DNA of 33,742 nt. Source: Oscillospiraceae bacterium. GTDB lineage: Bacteria; Bacillota; Clostridia; Oscillospirales; Oscillospiraceae. Under the pieces are notes generated by a model. The model was not told where the DNA came from, ran no database searches, and saw only the letters and a list, made by a program, of their open reading frames with translations. Where the stretch lies: positions 1-33,742 of the forward strand of contig JAFSJE010000011.1 of NCBI GenBank assembly GCA_017439425.1, written 5' to 3'. Of the stretch, positions 26,557 through 33,742 are shown piece after piece. Every line of letters begins with the position of its first letter. Within the stretch, counting starts at the first letter, position 1. The position numbers were made by a program, and so were the translations under genes.

Positions 26557-27599
26557 TGTGCTGTTTCCCTCCCGTCAATTATTATCGGTTCGCGGTCAAG
26601 ATATCTTCTGAGATTTTGCAGTTCGGCTGCGTATTTGTCAAGACTCGACGGCGATATTATCACAACGCTCACATCACCGCGCTTTTCTCTTGACAGTCTG
26701 TCTATGAGCGCACCAAAGGAATAATGTCCGGCAAGCTTCGACAGCCCGATTTTCCTTTGGATGAAAAAAAGGTGCTTTCTTCCTAGTCCCTCCGGAATAT
26801 TGTCGATGTCGCCGTTTGAGCGTACCGAATACGGCACCTTGGCGCTCTCAAACATCTCGCAGACAGCGCGGGTGAGCGACAGAGCGTGCTCCATATCGGC
26901 GCGGTTTCCCTCGTCCATATTCAGGGCTATCACAGCTATTCTGTCGGTAGTAAAATCGCTTTTCCGGACTGTAAGAGAGTTACGTTTTGCTGTCTGTAGC
27001 CATGATATTTCCTTCATCGCTTCCCTGCCGGTATATTCGCGGTAGCCCATAATGAGCGTCGGGTCGTCGTTTATAAACCTGCGCACGGAAATATCTCCGA
27101 TAAGTCCTCCGAGCGCTTCGATATCGTCAATTTCCGCGCTTTTTGCGGTGCAGATGACCTTAACGGAAATATCTCCGCTTCTAAGAAACGGACTAAGGCC
27201 AATGAGGTCACCGGATTCGAGATACCATTTGCCGAGCTCGTGAAGTCCGCGCTTTTCAATAACGATATTCGTCTTGCCCGAAAACTTTCCGTAGGGCATG
27301 AGATAAAACCGGTGCTCAACCTGCTGACCGGTAAAATCCTCGCTGAGGTGAAGCTTTTTCCATTTCTCGTCCTCGTCGACCTTAACGCCGCCCGGAAGCC
27401 TCAGGGTAAGGCTCGAGAAGAGCACCGGCAAGCGGCTTGTATTGTGAACTGTATAACGCAGTGCTGCGCTCTCACCAGGCTCGACAAGCTCCGAATCGAT
27501 TTCAAAGGTGATGTGCAGATGTCTCAGCTCATCCCTTCTGCTGATAAGCTCCAGAATAAAGATAAGCAGAAGCGACGCAACAAGCAAATATGTTATCAT
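26553..27599 (-). CDS. DUF58 domain-containing membrane protein
   Basis: A 348-residue protein with one N-terminal membrane helix (about 1–18), a beta-rich domain with the pattern of bacterial immunoglobulin-like folds (about 30–150), and a C-terminal DUF58/von-Willebrand-like segment. The DUF58 hallmark region is MGYREYTGREAMKEISWLQ, followed by RKSDF and VIALNMDEG. Members of the family are usually encoded beside MoxR ATPases and are thought to be their membrane partners. Four-base overlaps join it to both neighbours. Confidence 0.9.
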   Translation of the reverse strand: MITYLLVASLLLIFILELISRRDELRHLHITFEIDSELVEPGESAALRYTVHNTSRLPVLFSSLTLRLPGGVKVDEDEKWKKLHLSEDFTGQQVEHRFYLMPYGKFSGKTNIVIEKRGLHELGKWYLESGDLIGLSPFLRSGDISVKVICTAKSAEIDDIEALGGLIGDISVRRFINDDPTLIMGYREYTGREAMKEISWLQTAKRNSLTVRKSDFTTDRIAVIALNMDEGNRADMEHALSLTRAVCEMFESAKVPYSVRSNGDIDNIPEGLGRKHLFFIQRKIGLSKLAGHYSFGALIDRLSREKRGDVSVVIISPSSLDKYAAELQNLRRYLDREPIIIDGRETAQ

Positions 27600-28537
27600 T
27601 TGTTCTCAAGTGGTACGGGCACTTCGTCGAGCATATTCTTGACAAAGCGCACGGGGTCGGTATGTCTGCCGGAGATGATCGTAAGTCGGTGCGGAAGAAC
27701 GTACACGGTCTCGCGCTTGACGTCCTCGGGAATGACGTAGTCTCTCCCCTGCATCGCGGCAAATATCTGACTTGCCCTATAGAGCGCAACTGCGCCTCTT
27801 GTGGAAACTCCGCAGCTGAGCGCTTCGCTCGCGCGAGTGTAATCGACAATATCCATCATATAAGAGGCAACGTCGTCCGAAACTCTGACGTCGATATAAG
27901 CCTCTCTGAGGCTGAAAAGCTCATCAAGCGAGATAACACAGTTCAGAGAATCGATAATCGCGCGGGTATCCTCCCTGCGCATAACGGAAATCTCCTGCTC
28001 TCTCGTCATATAGCCAAGGGAAAGGCGCATAAAGAATCTGTCCATCTGCGCCTCCGGAAGCGGGAAAGTTCCGTAGTTTTCGACCGGATTCTGCGTTGCC
28101 ATGACCATATAAGGATTTTTCATAGCGTAAGTCGCGCCGTCGACTGATATCTGCTTCTCCTCCATGACTTCAAGAAGTGCCGACTGACTTCTCGGTGTTG
28201 CGCGGTTAATTTCATCGGCAAGAATTATCTGACCGAAAAGCGGACCGGGTCTGAATTCAAACTCTCCGGTCTTTTGATTGTAGAAATTGATACCCGTGAG
28301 GTCAGCGGGCATGATGTCGGGCGTAAACTGTATGCGCCTGAACTCTCCGCCGACGCTTTTTGCAAAGGCTCTCAAAAGCATAGTCTTGCCCGTACCCGGC
28401 ACGTCCTCAAGCAGCACGTGGCCGCCGGATATAAGAGAAACGACAAGCTGCTCGATAATCTCGTCCTTGCCGACGATCGCCTTAGAGCAGTTTGTTACAA
28501 GCTTATCTCTGAAAGTAACGAAGGAATTGACGTTCAT
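27596..28537 (-). CDS. MoxR family AAA+ ATPase
   Basis: A 313-residue cytosolic AAA+ ATPase of the MoxR type (AAA_3). It has Walker A DVPGTGKTMLL near residue 40, Walker B ILADEINRA, the ATQNPVE sensor-1 region and GTFPLPEAQMDRF. The C-terminal lid includes TRGAVALYRASQIFAAMQG. MoxR ATPases act as chaperone-like remodelers with von-Willebrand-type partners; the client here is unknown. It is the first gene of the operon; the ATG has GGAGG upstream and a near-consensus promoter. Confidence 0.95.
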   Translation of the reverse strand: MNVNSFVTFRDKLVTNCSKAIVGKDEIIEQLVVSLISGGHVLLEDVPGTGKTMLLRAFAKSVGGEFRRIQFTPDIMPADLTGINFYNQKTGEFEFRPGPLFGQIILADEINRATPRSQSALLEVMEEKQISVDGATYAMKNPYMVMATQNPVENYGTFPLPEAQMDRFFMRLSLGYMTREQEISVMRREDTRAIIDSLNCVISLDELFSLREAYIDVRVSDDVASYMMDIVDYTRASEALSCGVSTRGAVALYRASQIFAAMQGRDYVIPEDVKRETVYVLPHRLTIISGRHTDPVRFVKNMLDEVPVPLENK

Positions 28538-28569
28538 ATATCTGCCTCCGGAAAAGTATTCTAAGAGTA

Positions 28570-28598
28570 ATTATACGACATTTAAGCGCCTTTATCAA
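28570..28598 (-). promoter_or_regulatory. Promoter of the moxR operon
   Basis: On the minus strand, TTGATA (28598–28593), a 17-base spacer and a perfect TATAAT (28575–28570), about 32 bases before the start codon. Closest to consensus of all promoters seen in the window. Confidence 0.75.
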
Positions 28599-28601
28599 GA
28601 T

Positions 28602-28640
28602 AAATGAATAAACCCGCCTACTCGGCGGGTTTATTCATTT
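28602..28640 (-). terminator. Terminator of the glutathione peroxidase gene
   Basis: A perfect 17-base-pair stem: AAATGAATAAACCCGCC (28602–28618) with its complement (28624–28640) and a five-base loop, followed by T-rich sequence. The stem overlaps the peroxidase stop codon and abuts the moxR promoter. Confidence 0.88.
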
Positions 28641-29178
28641 ACAGAAGCGATTTAATGCACTCTTCAACGTCAGCCATATCGGCTGTCGGCTCGAAGCGGG
28701 CTACTACTTTTCCGTCGCGGTCGATGATGAACTTCGTGAAATTCCACTTGATATCGGACTTTTTATCCCAGTCCGGATCCTTCTCGCTGAACATCTTTTC
28801 AAGAAGCGCCTTGTAAGGATGCTCGTTGAAGCCCTCAAAGCCCTTCTCTGATTTGAGATAAGTGTAGAGCGGAAGCTCATTATCACCGTTTACGTCCGCC
28901 TTTTTCATCTGCGGGAAGGTCGTGTTGAAGTGCATCGTGCAGAACTCGTGTATTTCATCGTCAGTTCCAGGCGCCTGCCCGCCAAACTGATTGCACGGAA
29001 TGTCGAGGATCTCAAGCCCCTTATCGTGATAATCACGGTATAGCTGCTCGATTGGCGCGTACTGCGGAGTGAAACCGCAGCCGGTGGCAGTGTTTACAAC
29101 CATGATAACCTTGCCCTTATAGTCGGCAAGATTAAGCTCCTGCCCTCTCCCGGTCGTTATCTTATAATCGTAAATCAT
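28639..29178 (-). CDS. Glutathione peroxidase family protein (Cys type)
   Basis: A 179-residue thiol peroxidase that reduces hydroperoxides. The peroxidatic Cys is in NTATGCGFTPQY (near residue 36), the second conserved Cys is in DIPCNQFGGQAPG, and the Trp/Asn of the active-site tetrad is in KWNFTKFI. Bacterial Cys-type members generally use thioredoxin rather than glutathione, so the family name should not be read as substrate. The start has AAGGAGG upstream. It is a single-gene unit between its own promoter and a strong terminator. Confidence 0.94.
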   Translation of the reverse strand: MIYDYKITTGRGQELNLADYKGKVIMVVNTATGCGFTPQYAPIEQLYRDYHDKGLEILDIPCNQFGGQAPGTDDEIHEFCTMHFNTTFPQMKKADVNGDNELPLYTYLKSEKGFEGFNEHPYKALLEKMFSEKDPDWDKKSDIKWNFTKFIIDRDGKVVARFEPTADMADVEECIKSLL

Positions 29179-29231
29179 TGATAAACCTCCTTAATGTTCG
29201 ATAGTGTGATATTTAATTTTACTATGCTTGT

Positions 29232-29260
29232 ATAGTACCACAACGAAAGAGGATTATCAA
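29232..29260 (-). promoter_or_regulatory. Promoter of the glutathione peroxidase gene
   Basis: On the minus strand, TTGATA (29260–29255), a 17-base spacer and TACTAT (29237–29232). It lies just past the stop codon of the upstream protease gene. An alternative TTGTGG/TAAAAT pair with a 16-base spacer overlaps it. Confidence 0.5.
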
Positions 29261-29268
29261 GGTAAAAA

Positions 29269-31014
29269 TCAATAAATATCAGCCAATCGCATAAGCAACG
29301 TAGCTGCCTGAGCTCTTGACGCGCTGCCTTGAGGGTTCAGACTGCCATCGCCCACGCCGTTCAGTATTCCGTTTGCCGTCATCCATTGAACAGCTTCAAA
29401 TGCCCAGGAAGATATACTGCCTGCGTCTGTATAATTGAGCAAGGGTAGATTTTCGTCCCGAGCAGAGCCGGCATATCGCCACAGAATAACAGCAAGCTGC
29501 TCTCGCGTTATGCTGCCGTCCGGGTCAAAGGTATCGGCGCTGTACCCGCTTACGATCCCATTACTCGTTGCCCAGCGTATTGCCTCAGTGTACCACATTC
29601 CTGCGCGTACGTCGCTGAAGGTCAGCTTCGCTGAAGCTTTCGGCTCATTTTCCATACGCCACAGTATCGTAACGATCATCGCTCTGCTCGCAGCCGCGTC
29701 AGGCGAAAACAAACCGTCGCCGGTTCCGTTCATTATCTTGCTCTCAAGTGCAAAATGAAGTCCGTCATGATACCACATCGATGGATCAAGGTCTGAAAAA
29801 GCTCTGAGAATGCAGTCCTCGTCCTTCGCACAAGTCGCTTTGAGGTTTGCATTCTCCTCCGGAGAATCGGTATTTATCGGTGCTTCAGGTTGTTCCGTTA
29901 TGATTGTATTCTTCTGCGGGTTATCAATATAGTCTACAAGTGCGGAAAGGCTCAGAATACCGTAGCCGTAATATTCATCATATCCCACACTGCCAAGATC
30001 AACGGCAGTGTCAGCAAGCGCCCTTCTGACTTCCTCAGGAGTGAGCTCTGGCCTCGCTCCGAGCAGTATTGCAGCCGCTGCCGTTACCTGCGGAGTCGAA
30101 AAGCTCGTGCCCGTGACAGTAGCGTATCCCCCCATATAGAAGGTCGAAGTAAGATTAACAGCAGGAGCGGTTATAAGCGCGCTTTCATTGAAATTGGAGT
30201 TGTCATACAGAAGACCGTTCTCATCCACACCTCCGACTCCGATTACGGTTTCGTATGCCGCCGGATAATACAGCGTGCTTGTACCGTCGTTTCCGACGGC
30301 GCTGACAATAACAACGCCCTTTTTTTCCGCGTAAGCGACAGCCTCCTCGAGCGATTTGTAATCTGAGGCTATTCCGAGGCTCATATTCAGAACGTCGCAG
30401 TCATAATCGTCTATACCGCCGTAGATCGCATCGCAGACATCACTTATCTTTACGCCGGCTTTCTCATCAGTGCATTTCAGCGGAACAATTGTAACTCCCG
30501 CCGCTGCGCCGAGGTATCCTTCATCGCTTTTTCCCGCGATAAGGCCGGCAACGGCTGTTCCGTGACCATAGGTATCGGAGGTGTCATCAGGATCAGAGGC
30601 GTTACTTATATAGTTATGTCCCGGAACTACCCGATCGGCAAGAAATTCATGCGGATTAACGCCGGAGTCAATAATACCGACACGCACACCATTGCCTATA
30701 AGCCCGCGGGAGAACGCAGCCTCAGCGCCTATCATTTCAAGATCCCATTTATCATCCGGGTAATACTGTGAAATAGTGCCGAGAAGCTCAAGCTCTTCAT
30801 TCTGTTCAAACCACTCAACCTCATCAGTAAGCAACAGAAATCCGAGCTGCGCCCGGCTCACTACATCAAATCGCGCCTCATCCCGTCTGAAGGCAGCATT
30901 CTCCCTGTACTTCACAATGTACTCAGCATCAGGCACACAGACATAGTGAAGCGGAATCATAGCCGCCACAAGGAACAGTATTAAGATGTTTTTAATAATT
31001 GATAACCGTGTCAT
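29269..31014 (-). CDS. Subtilisin-like (S8) serine protease with three SLH domains
   Basis: A 581-residue exported protease. After a signal peptide (about 1–25) and a propeptide-like region, the S8 catalytic domain has the Asp in VGIIDSGVNPH, the His in TYGHGTAVAGLIAG, the oxyanion Asn in SAVGNDG and the Ser in GTSFSTPQVTAAAA. The last about 190 residues are three S-layer-homology repeats, each with an FSD/YTD start and a conserved RAM/REQ/RAQ segment, which bind secondary wall polymer. The enzyme is therefore held on the outer cell surface. ATG 31014 gives a compact signal peptide but only a weak GGGAT site. ATG 31065, with TAGGA upstream, would add 17 basic residues and is also possible. 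Confidence 0.93.
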   Translation of the reverse strand: MTRLSIIKNILILFLVAAMIPLHYVCVPDAEYIVKYRENAAFRRDEARFDVVSRAQLGFLLLTDEVEWFEQNEELELLGTISQYYPDDKWDLEMIGAEAAFSRGLIGNGVRVGIIDSGVNPHEFLADRVVPGHNYISNASDPDDTSDTYGHGTAVAGLIAGKSDEGYLGAAAGVTIVPLKCTDEKAGVKISDVCDAIYGGIDDYDCDVLNMSLGIASDYKSLEEAVAYAEKKGVVIVSAVGNDGTSTLYYPAAYETVIGVGGVDENGLLYDNSNFNESALITAPAVNLTSTFYMGGYATVTGTSFSTPQVTAAAAILLGARPELTPEEVRRALADTAVDLGSVGYDEYYGYGILSLSALVDYIDNPQKNTIITEQPEAPINTDSPEENANLKATCAKDEDCILRAFSDLDPSMWYHDGLHFALESKIMNGTGDGLFSPDAAASRAMIVTILWRMENEPKASAKLTFSDVRAGMWYTEAIRWATSNGIVSGYSADTFDPDGSITREQLAVILWRYAGSARDENLPLLNYTDAGSISSWAFEAVQWMTANGILNGVGDGSLNPQGSASRAQAATLLMRLADIY

Positions 31015-31079
31015 AAGTTTATCCCGTTTTTTATTTTTTGCCCACCGCTTATGGCGAGGGAGCATTCATATTTACATTC

Positions 31080-31561
31080 CTACTTATTGTGTACGCTTGT
31101 GGTAATCTCAACAAGCTCTGTCGCCTTCATTATATCATCGCCGTCAAGTCCTCCGATATCCTTAGTCCAAAGAAGATTATCTTCAACTCCGTAAGCATCG
31201 CTCAGGGAGCCGTGCAGCGCCGCAAGACAAAGACGCCTCCCTCGGGCGCTTTCGCGTTTTCGGTGTTCCTTACGCCTGAGAACTCTGAGCATCAAAGCTG
31301 TTCATAACGATTTGCTTTGTGCTTACTGGACTTTATGCGCCAATAAGCTCTCCGCCCCGCAACCCACTCGGAATATACGCGGATATTGGCTCTCTCCTCA
31401 AGCATAACGGCATCCATTATCATTCCTGCAACGCCGCCGGCTCGGTTAATTTCAGCGCGGTTTTTCTCGTTCCATGTGATTATATCCTCACTACTTTGCA
31501 TAGGAAACGCTCGCGCGAAGCTCCTCTGACGTGCGGCGGCTCTCGTCAATCATCAACATGA
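31080..31561 (-). pseudogene. Frame-broken or unassigned small coding remnants
   Basis: Protein-like text on the minus strand is split over three frames. A short run ends in a stop near 31498. A second run of about 69 codons from about 31501 to 31292 contains AEINRAGGVAGMIMDAVML and AGRRAYWRIKSS. A third of 71 codons (31295–31080) overlaps the second by four bases and ends in LVEITTSVHNK. The second run lacks a ribosome binding site at its ATG. This fits a decayed gene, although the ATGA overlap and the close spacing to the protease start would also fit two tiny real genes. I do not recognise the family. Confidence 0.35.
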
Positions 31562-31870
31562 GGTTCGGCTTAGGCATTTTAGCCTAATCGTCTATTGCAA
31601 GGAAAAGCATTATTTTACAGCCTTTTTCGATTCCCTTTGACTATACCCTCCGAGCTTGCTCATATAACAGTGTTCGGGCTCGGCTGAAAAAACCTCATAA
31701 AATCAAACTCGCCGAGCTTCAATAACAGCCGGAGCGTGAGCTGCGTCGATGCCTTCTGTTATGCCGTTTTAAGATCAGACTTTGAGTTTTTGCCGAACAT
31801 AGTGAAATATGAGTTGAAATACTTAAGGTTATATTTATTAAATATCTGCCGCTTAACAACATATTATAAC
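31562..31870. other. Unassigned intergenic sequence between the SLH genes
   Basis: I see no intact gene here. Short minus-strand runs, such as MFGKNSKSDLKT from about 31800 and a stretch with AEPEHCYMSKLGGYSQ near 31650, read like protein but stop quickly and change frame. They may be further remnants of the decayed block next to it. No tRNA-like fold or repeat array was seen. Confidence 0.35.
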
Positions 31871-31872
31871 TC

Positions 31873-31903
31873 AAGCCCCTCTGCCATTGCAGCAGAGGGG
31901 CTT
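31873..31903 (-). terminator. Terminator-like hairpin after the SLH surface protein
   Basis: AAGCCCCTCTGC (31873–31884) pairs perfectly with GCAGAGGGGCTT (31892–31903) over a seven-base loop. It lies 26 bases past the stop codon of the SLH gene. The T-tract on the minus strand is short and interrupted. Confidence 0.65.
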
Positions 31904-31929
31904 GTGCTGTATTAGTGCTTTGGACTATT

Positions 31930-33742
31930 TTACTTCACGAAATATCTATAAAGCATAGTTACGATCTGAGCGCGAAGGCAATCAATTTCGCCGCCGAACT
32001 TGTTGTCGCCTATGCCTTCGGAAATTCCGTTCTCCTTTGCCCACGCTGCCGCGTCGGCGTAGTAGGCTCCCTCAGGTACGTCGGTGAAGCTCTCGGCAGT
32101 CTTTGCCTTGCCATTCATCGCGCGCTCCATAAAGGTTACCATCTGCGCGCGGTTGACGGTATCGTTCACTCCGAACTTTCCGTCGCCGTAGCCGTTCGTT
32201 ACGCCGTTCTCGGCCGCCCAAAGGACTGCCTTAAAGTAGAACGCTCCTTCCGCAACATCGGTAAACTCGGACTTGGTTGCCGTAGGCTCAGGACAGCCGA
32301 GCGCTCTCCAGAGGAAGGTAACTGCCTGCGCTCTCGTGCAGGAAGCGTCGGGCGCGAAGTGGGTATCATTGACACCGGTGGTGATGCCGTTCAGAACTGC
32401 CCAATCGACAGCCTTTGCATAGTAGCTGTTCTCGGGAACGTCTACGAACATAACGATGAACTTGCCTTCGATCGTTACCTTGCCATTCGGCTGAGTGAAG
32501 CTGTAAGTTCCGTCCTCGTTCTCGGTCAGCTCAACTTCATTGCCGCTTGCATCCTTAACGGTAAGCTCACCGAGCTTGTAGCCGGCATCGGGTGTTGCTG
32601 TAATGACAACCTCTTTACCAGCCAGTGCTTTCTGAGGCTCGACCGTTATGGTGCCGTGCTCTGTCTCAGCGATTGTCGGCGCGAAGTCGGATGCGGGATA
32701 GAAGTTAGAGTAGGTAATCGCATAGGTTGAGAATTTGCTCGCGTAGACGTGGATGGCTCCCGCCTTCTGATCAAGGGTATAAGTGCCGTCCTTGACTTCC
32801 TCGCCCTTTGCCTGCTTCAGCGCTTCCACTCCGTCGTGGAAGCGGTAGAGCTTGATTCCGGTCTTGCCGCTGAAGTTGAACGGGATCACGAGCTCAAGGA
32901 CGTTATTCGTCTTGTTCATCTTCTCAACGCTCTCCTTGACGCCCTTGTTGGTGATCGTCTTGGTGACGGTGAAATCGATAAACTCAGCGTTCTGCGCGCG
33001 GCTCTCCTTCACAATCGCCTCGCCCGCTTCGCCGGCCTGAGCCTCGTTCTGAGCCTCGATCGCCATTGCGACCTTTACCTTGCGGCCGTCTATTTCTTCG
33101 AGCTCAGCAAGTGTATCCAGTCCGCCGACGACCACTGCGGGAGTATCAACGCTCTTTACCTCGATGACGGAGCTTGCGTTGCCGGAGGGCATCGTGATGA
33201 GCTCCAGCGCAACGTGATCGTCCGTGATGATCACAGCCTTGGTCATCGTTACCTCGCCCTGCGTTGCAACAAGGTTGTAGATTCCCGCCGGAACGCCGTT
33301 CAGCGTGAATTCTGTCTCATCATTTGCGGTATTGTAGGCGACAGTCTTTTCCTCGCCGAAGGTGTTATTGCCCTGTACAAGCCGGAGGGTGATGGCGCCG
33401 GTCTGCGCGCTCTTGATTGTGCCGCTAACGTTGTAGAGATCCTTCGCCCAGACGGCGTAGAGGATGACAGTGCCGCTCTCAGCGAGGTTCTTAACGCTCT
33501 GCTTATCCTGGTACTGAACGCCTCCGTTCGCTGTCAGCGACCATCCGAGGAACTTGTACGGGAGTTCTCTTTCAAAGGCGTTTGCAGTCAGAGCCTTATC
33601 CGCATCGTAGGTAAATTCAAGCTCTTCCATCGTGCCCTTGCCGCCGTTGGCGCTGAAGCGCACCTTGTAGGTGTTCGCCTCCCACTGTGCATAGAGAGTA
33701 GTGCCATTCGTGAGCTTAACTCCCTGCTCGTAATCAGTGCCG
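31930..33742 (-). CDS. SLH-domain surface protein with InlB-type B-repeats, 5' end outside window
   Basis: At least 603 residues; the frame is open to the right edge, so the N-terminus is missing. From the N-terminal side there is the tail of one InlB/Listeria–Bacteroides repeat (ending LYAQW), a second repeat (KVRFSANGG to LYAVW), and a beta domain with GVPAGIYNLVA typical of carboxypeptidase-regulatory folds. Then come a long unassigned region, a divergent InlB-like repeat (AETEHGTITVEP to GKVTIEGKF) and three SLH repeats (plus-strand about 32440 down to the stop), each with an FxDV start and an R-A-Q segment. It is an adhesin-like or structural wall protein anchored through SLH. The GTG at 33663 is inside a repeat and is not the start. 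Confidence 0.9.
   Translation of the reverse strand, partial: GTDYEQGVKLTNGTTLYAQWEANTYKVRFSANGGKGTMEELEFTYDADKALTANAFERELPYKFLGWSLTANGGVQYQDKQSVKNLAESGTVILYAVWAKDLYNVSGTIKSAQTGAITLRLVQGNNTFGEEKTVAYNTANDETEFTLNGVPAGIYNLVATQGEVTMTKAVIITDDHVALELITMPSGNASSVIEVKSVDTPAVVVGGLDTLAELEEIDGRKVKVAMAIEAQNEAQAGEAGEAIVKESRAQNAEFIDFTVTKTITNKGVKESVEKMNKTNNVLELVIPFNFSGKTGIKLYRFHDGVEALKQAKGEEVKDGTYTLDQKAGAIHVYASKFSTYAITYSNFYPASDFAPTIAETEHGTITVEPQKALAGKEVVITATPDAGYKLGELTVKDASGNEVELTENEDGTYSFTQPNGKVTIEGKFIVMFVDVPENSYYAKAVDWAVLNGITTGVNDTHFAPDASCTRAQAVTFLWRALGCPEPTATKSEFTDVAEGAFYFKAVLWAAENGVTNGYGDGKFGVNDTVNRAQMVTFMERAMNGKAKTAESFTDVPEGAYYADAAAWAKENGISEGIGDNKFGGEIDCLRAQIVTMLYRYFVK

Noticed and set aside
31038-31307. 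An 89-codon plus-strand open frame upstream of the protease
   Set aside because: There is no ribosome binding site, it overlaps the protease start antisense, and the sequence is no more protein-like than the minus-strand runs.
31930-33663. A start at the GTG at 33663 for the SLH surface protein
   Set aside because: The frame stays open to the window edge and the upstream codons complete another InlB-type repeat ending LYAQW, so the gene begins outside the window.

Overview
The window looks like chromosome from an anaerobic, low-to-mid-GC Bacillota (class Clostridia, perhaps near Oscillospirales or Christensenellales; this placement is inference). The reasons are strong AGGAGG-type ribosome binding sites with several TTG/GTG starts, sporulation-type families (a SpoVB-like flippase and a SpoIID/LytB protein), S-layer-homology (SLH) surface proteins, an Lrp/AsnC regulator paired with an aminotransferase, a DUF378 protein and the MoxR–DUF58–DUF4129 cluster. 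Most of the window is ordinary core chromosome in short operons, mainly on the minus strand. I see no tRNA, rRNA, CRISPR array or insertion sequence.

Layout, 0–12 kb. A membrane-bound EAL phosphodiesterase (41–1984) has its own promoter. A minus-strand operon starts near 7290 and runs: phosphodiester glycosidase, single-pass membrane protein, Lrp/AsnC regulator, aminotransferase, ispE, and a 66-residue exported-looking peptide. Above it, recG, a SpoVB-like flippase and a DUF378 protein form another minus-strand operon that ends at a hairpin (7317–7340). A two-repeat putative metal exporter (11308–12177) is divergent from recG.

Layout, 12–25 kb. SpoIID/LytB protein, queA and tgt are coupled on the minus strand; the last two are the final steps of queuosine tRNA modification. 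Divergent from them, asd and dapA are the second enzyme of the aspartate pathway and the first enzyme committed to lysine/diaminopimelate. Then come a metal-binding NifX–SlyD fusion, an EF-G paralogue, and rlmB coupled to a large membrane protein that looks like a degenerate P-type ATPase. A rhomboid-like pseudoprotease with a C-terminal zinc-binding tail is divergent from rlmB.

Layout, 25–33.7 kb. MoxR ATPase, DUF58 and DUF4129-like genes form an operon in which each gene overlaps the next by four bases. Next are a glutathione peroxidase, an SLH-anchored subtilisin-like protease, about 860 bp of degenerate or unassigned sequence, and the 3' part of a large SLH surface protein that runs off the right edge.

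The less ordinary items are the P-type-ATPase-like protein carrying a phosphatase-like DADGT motif, the NifX–SlyD fusion with its His/Cys linker, the rhomboid pseudoenzyme, the small Cys-containing peptide after ispE, and the frame-broken block between the two SLH genes. I did not find a clearly new defence, mobile or RNA-guided system.
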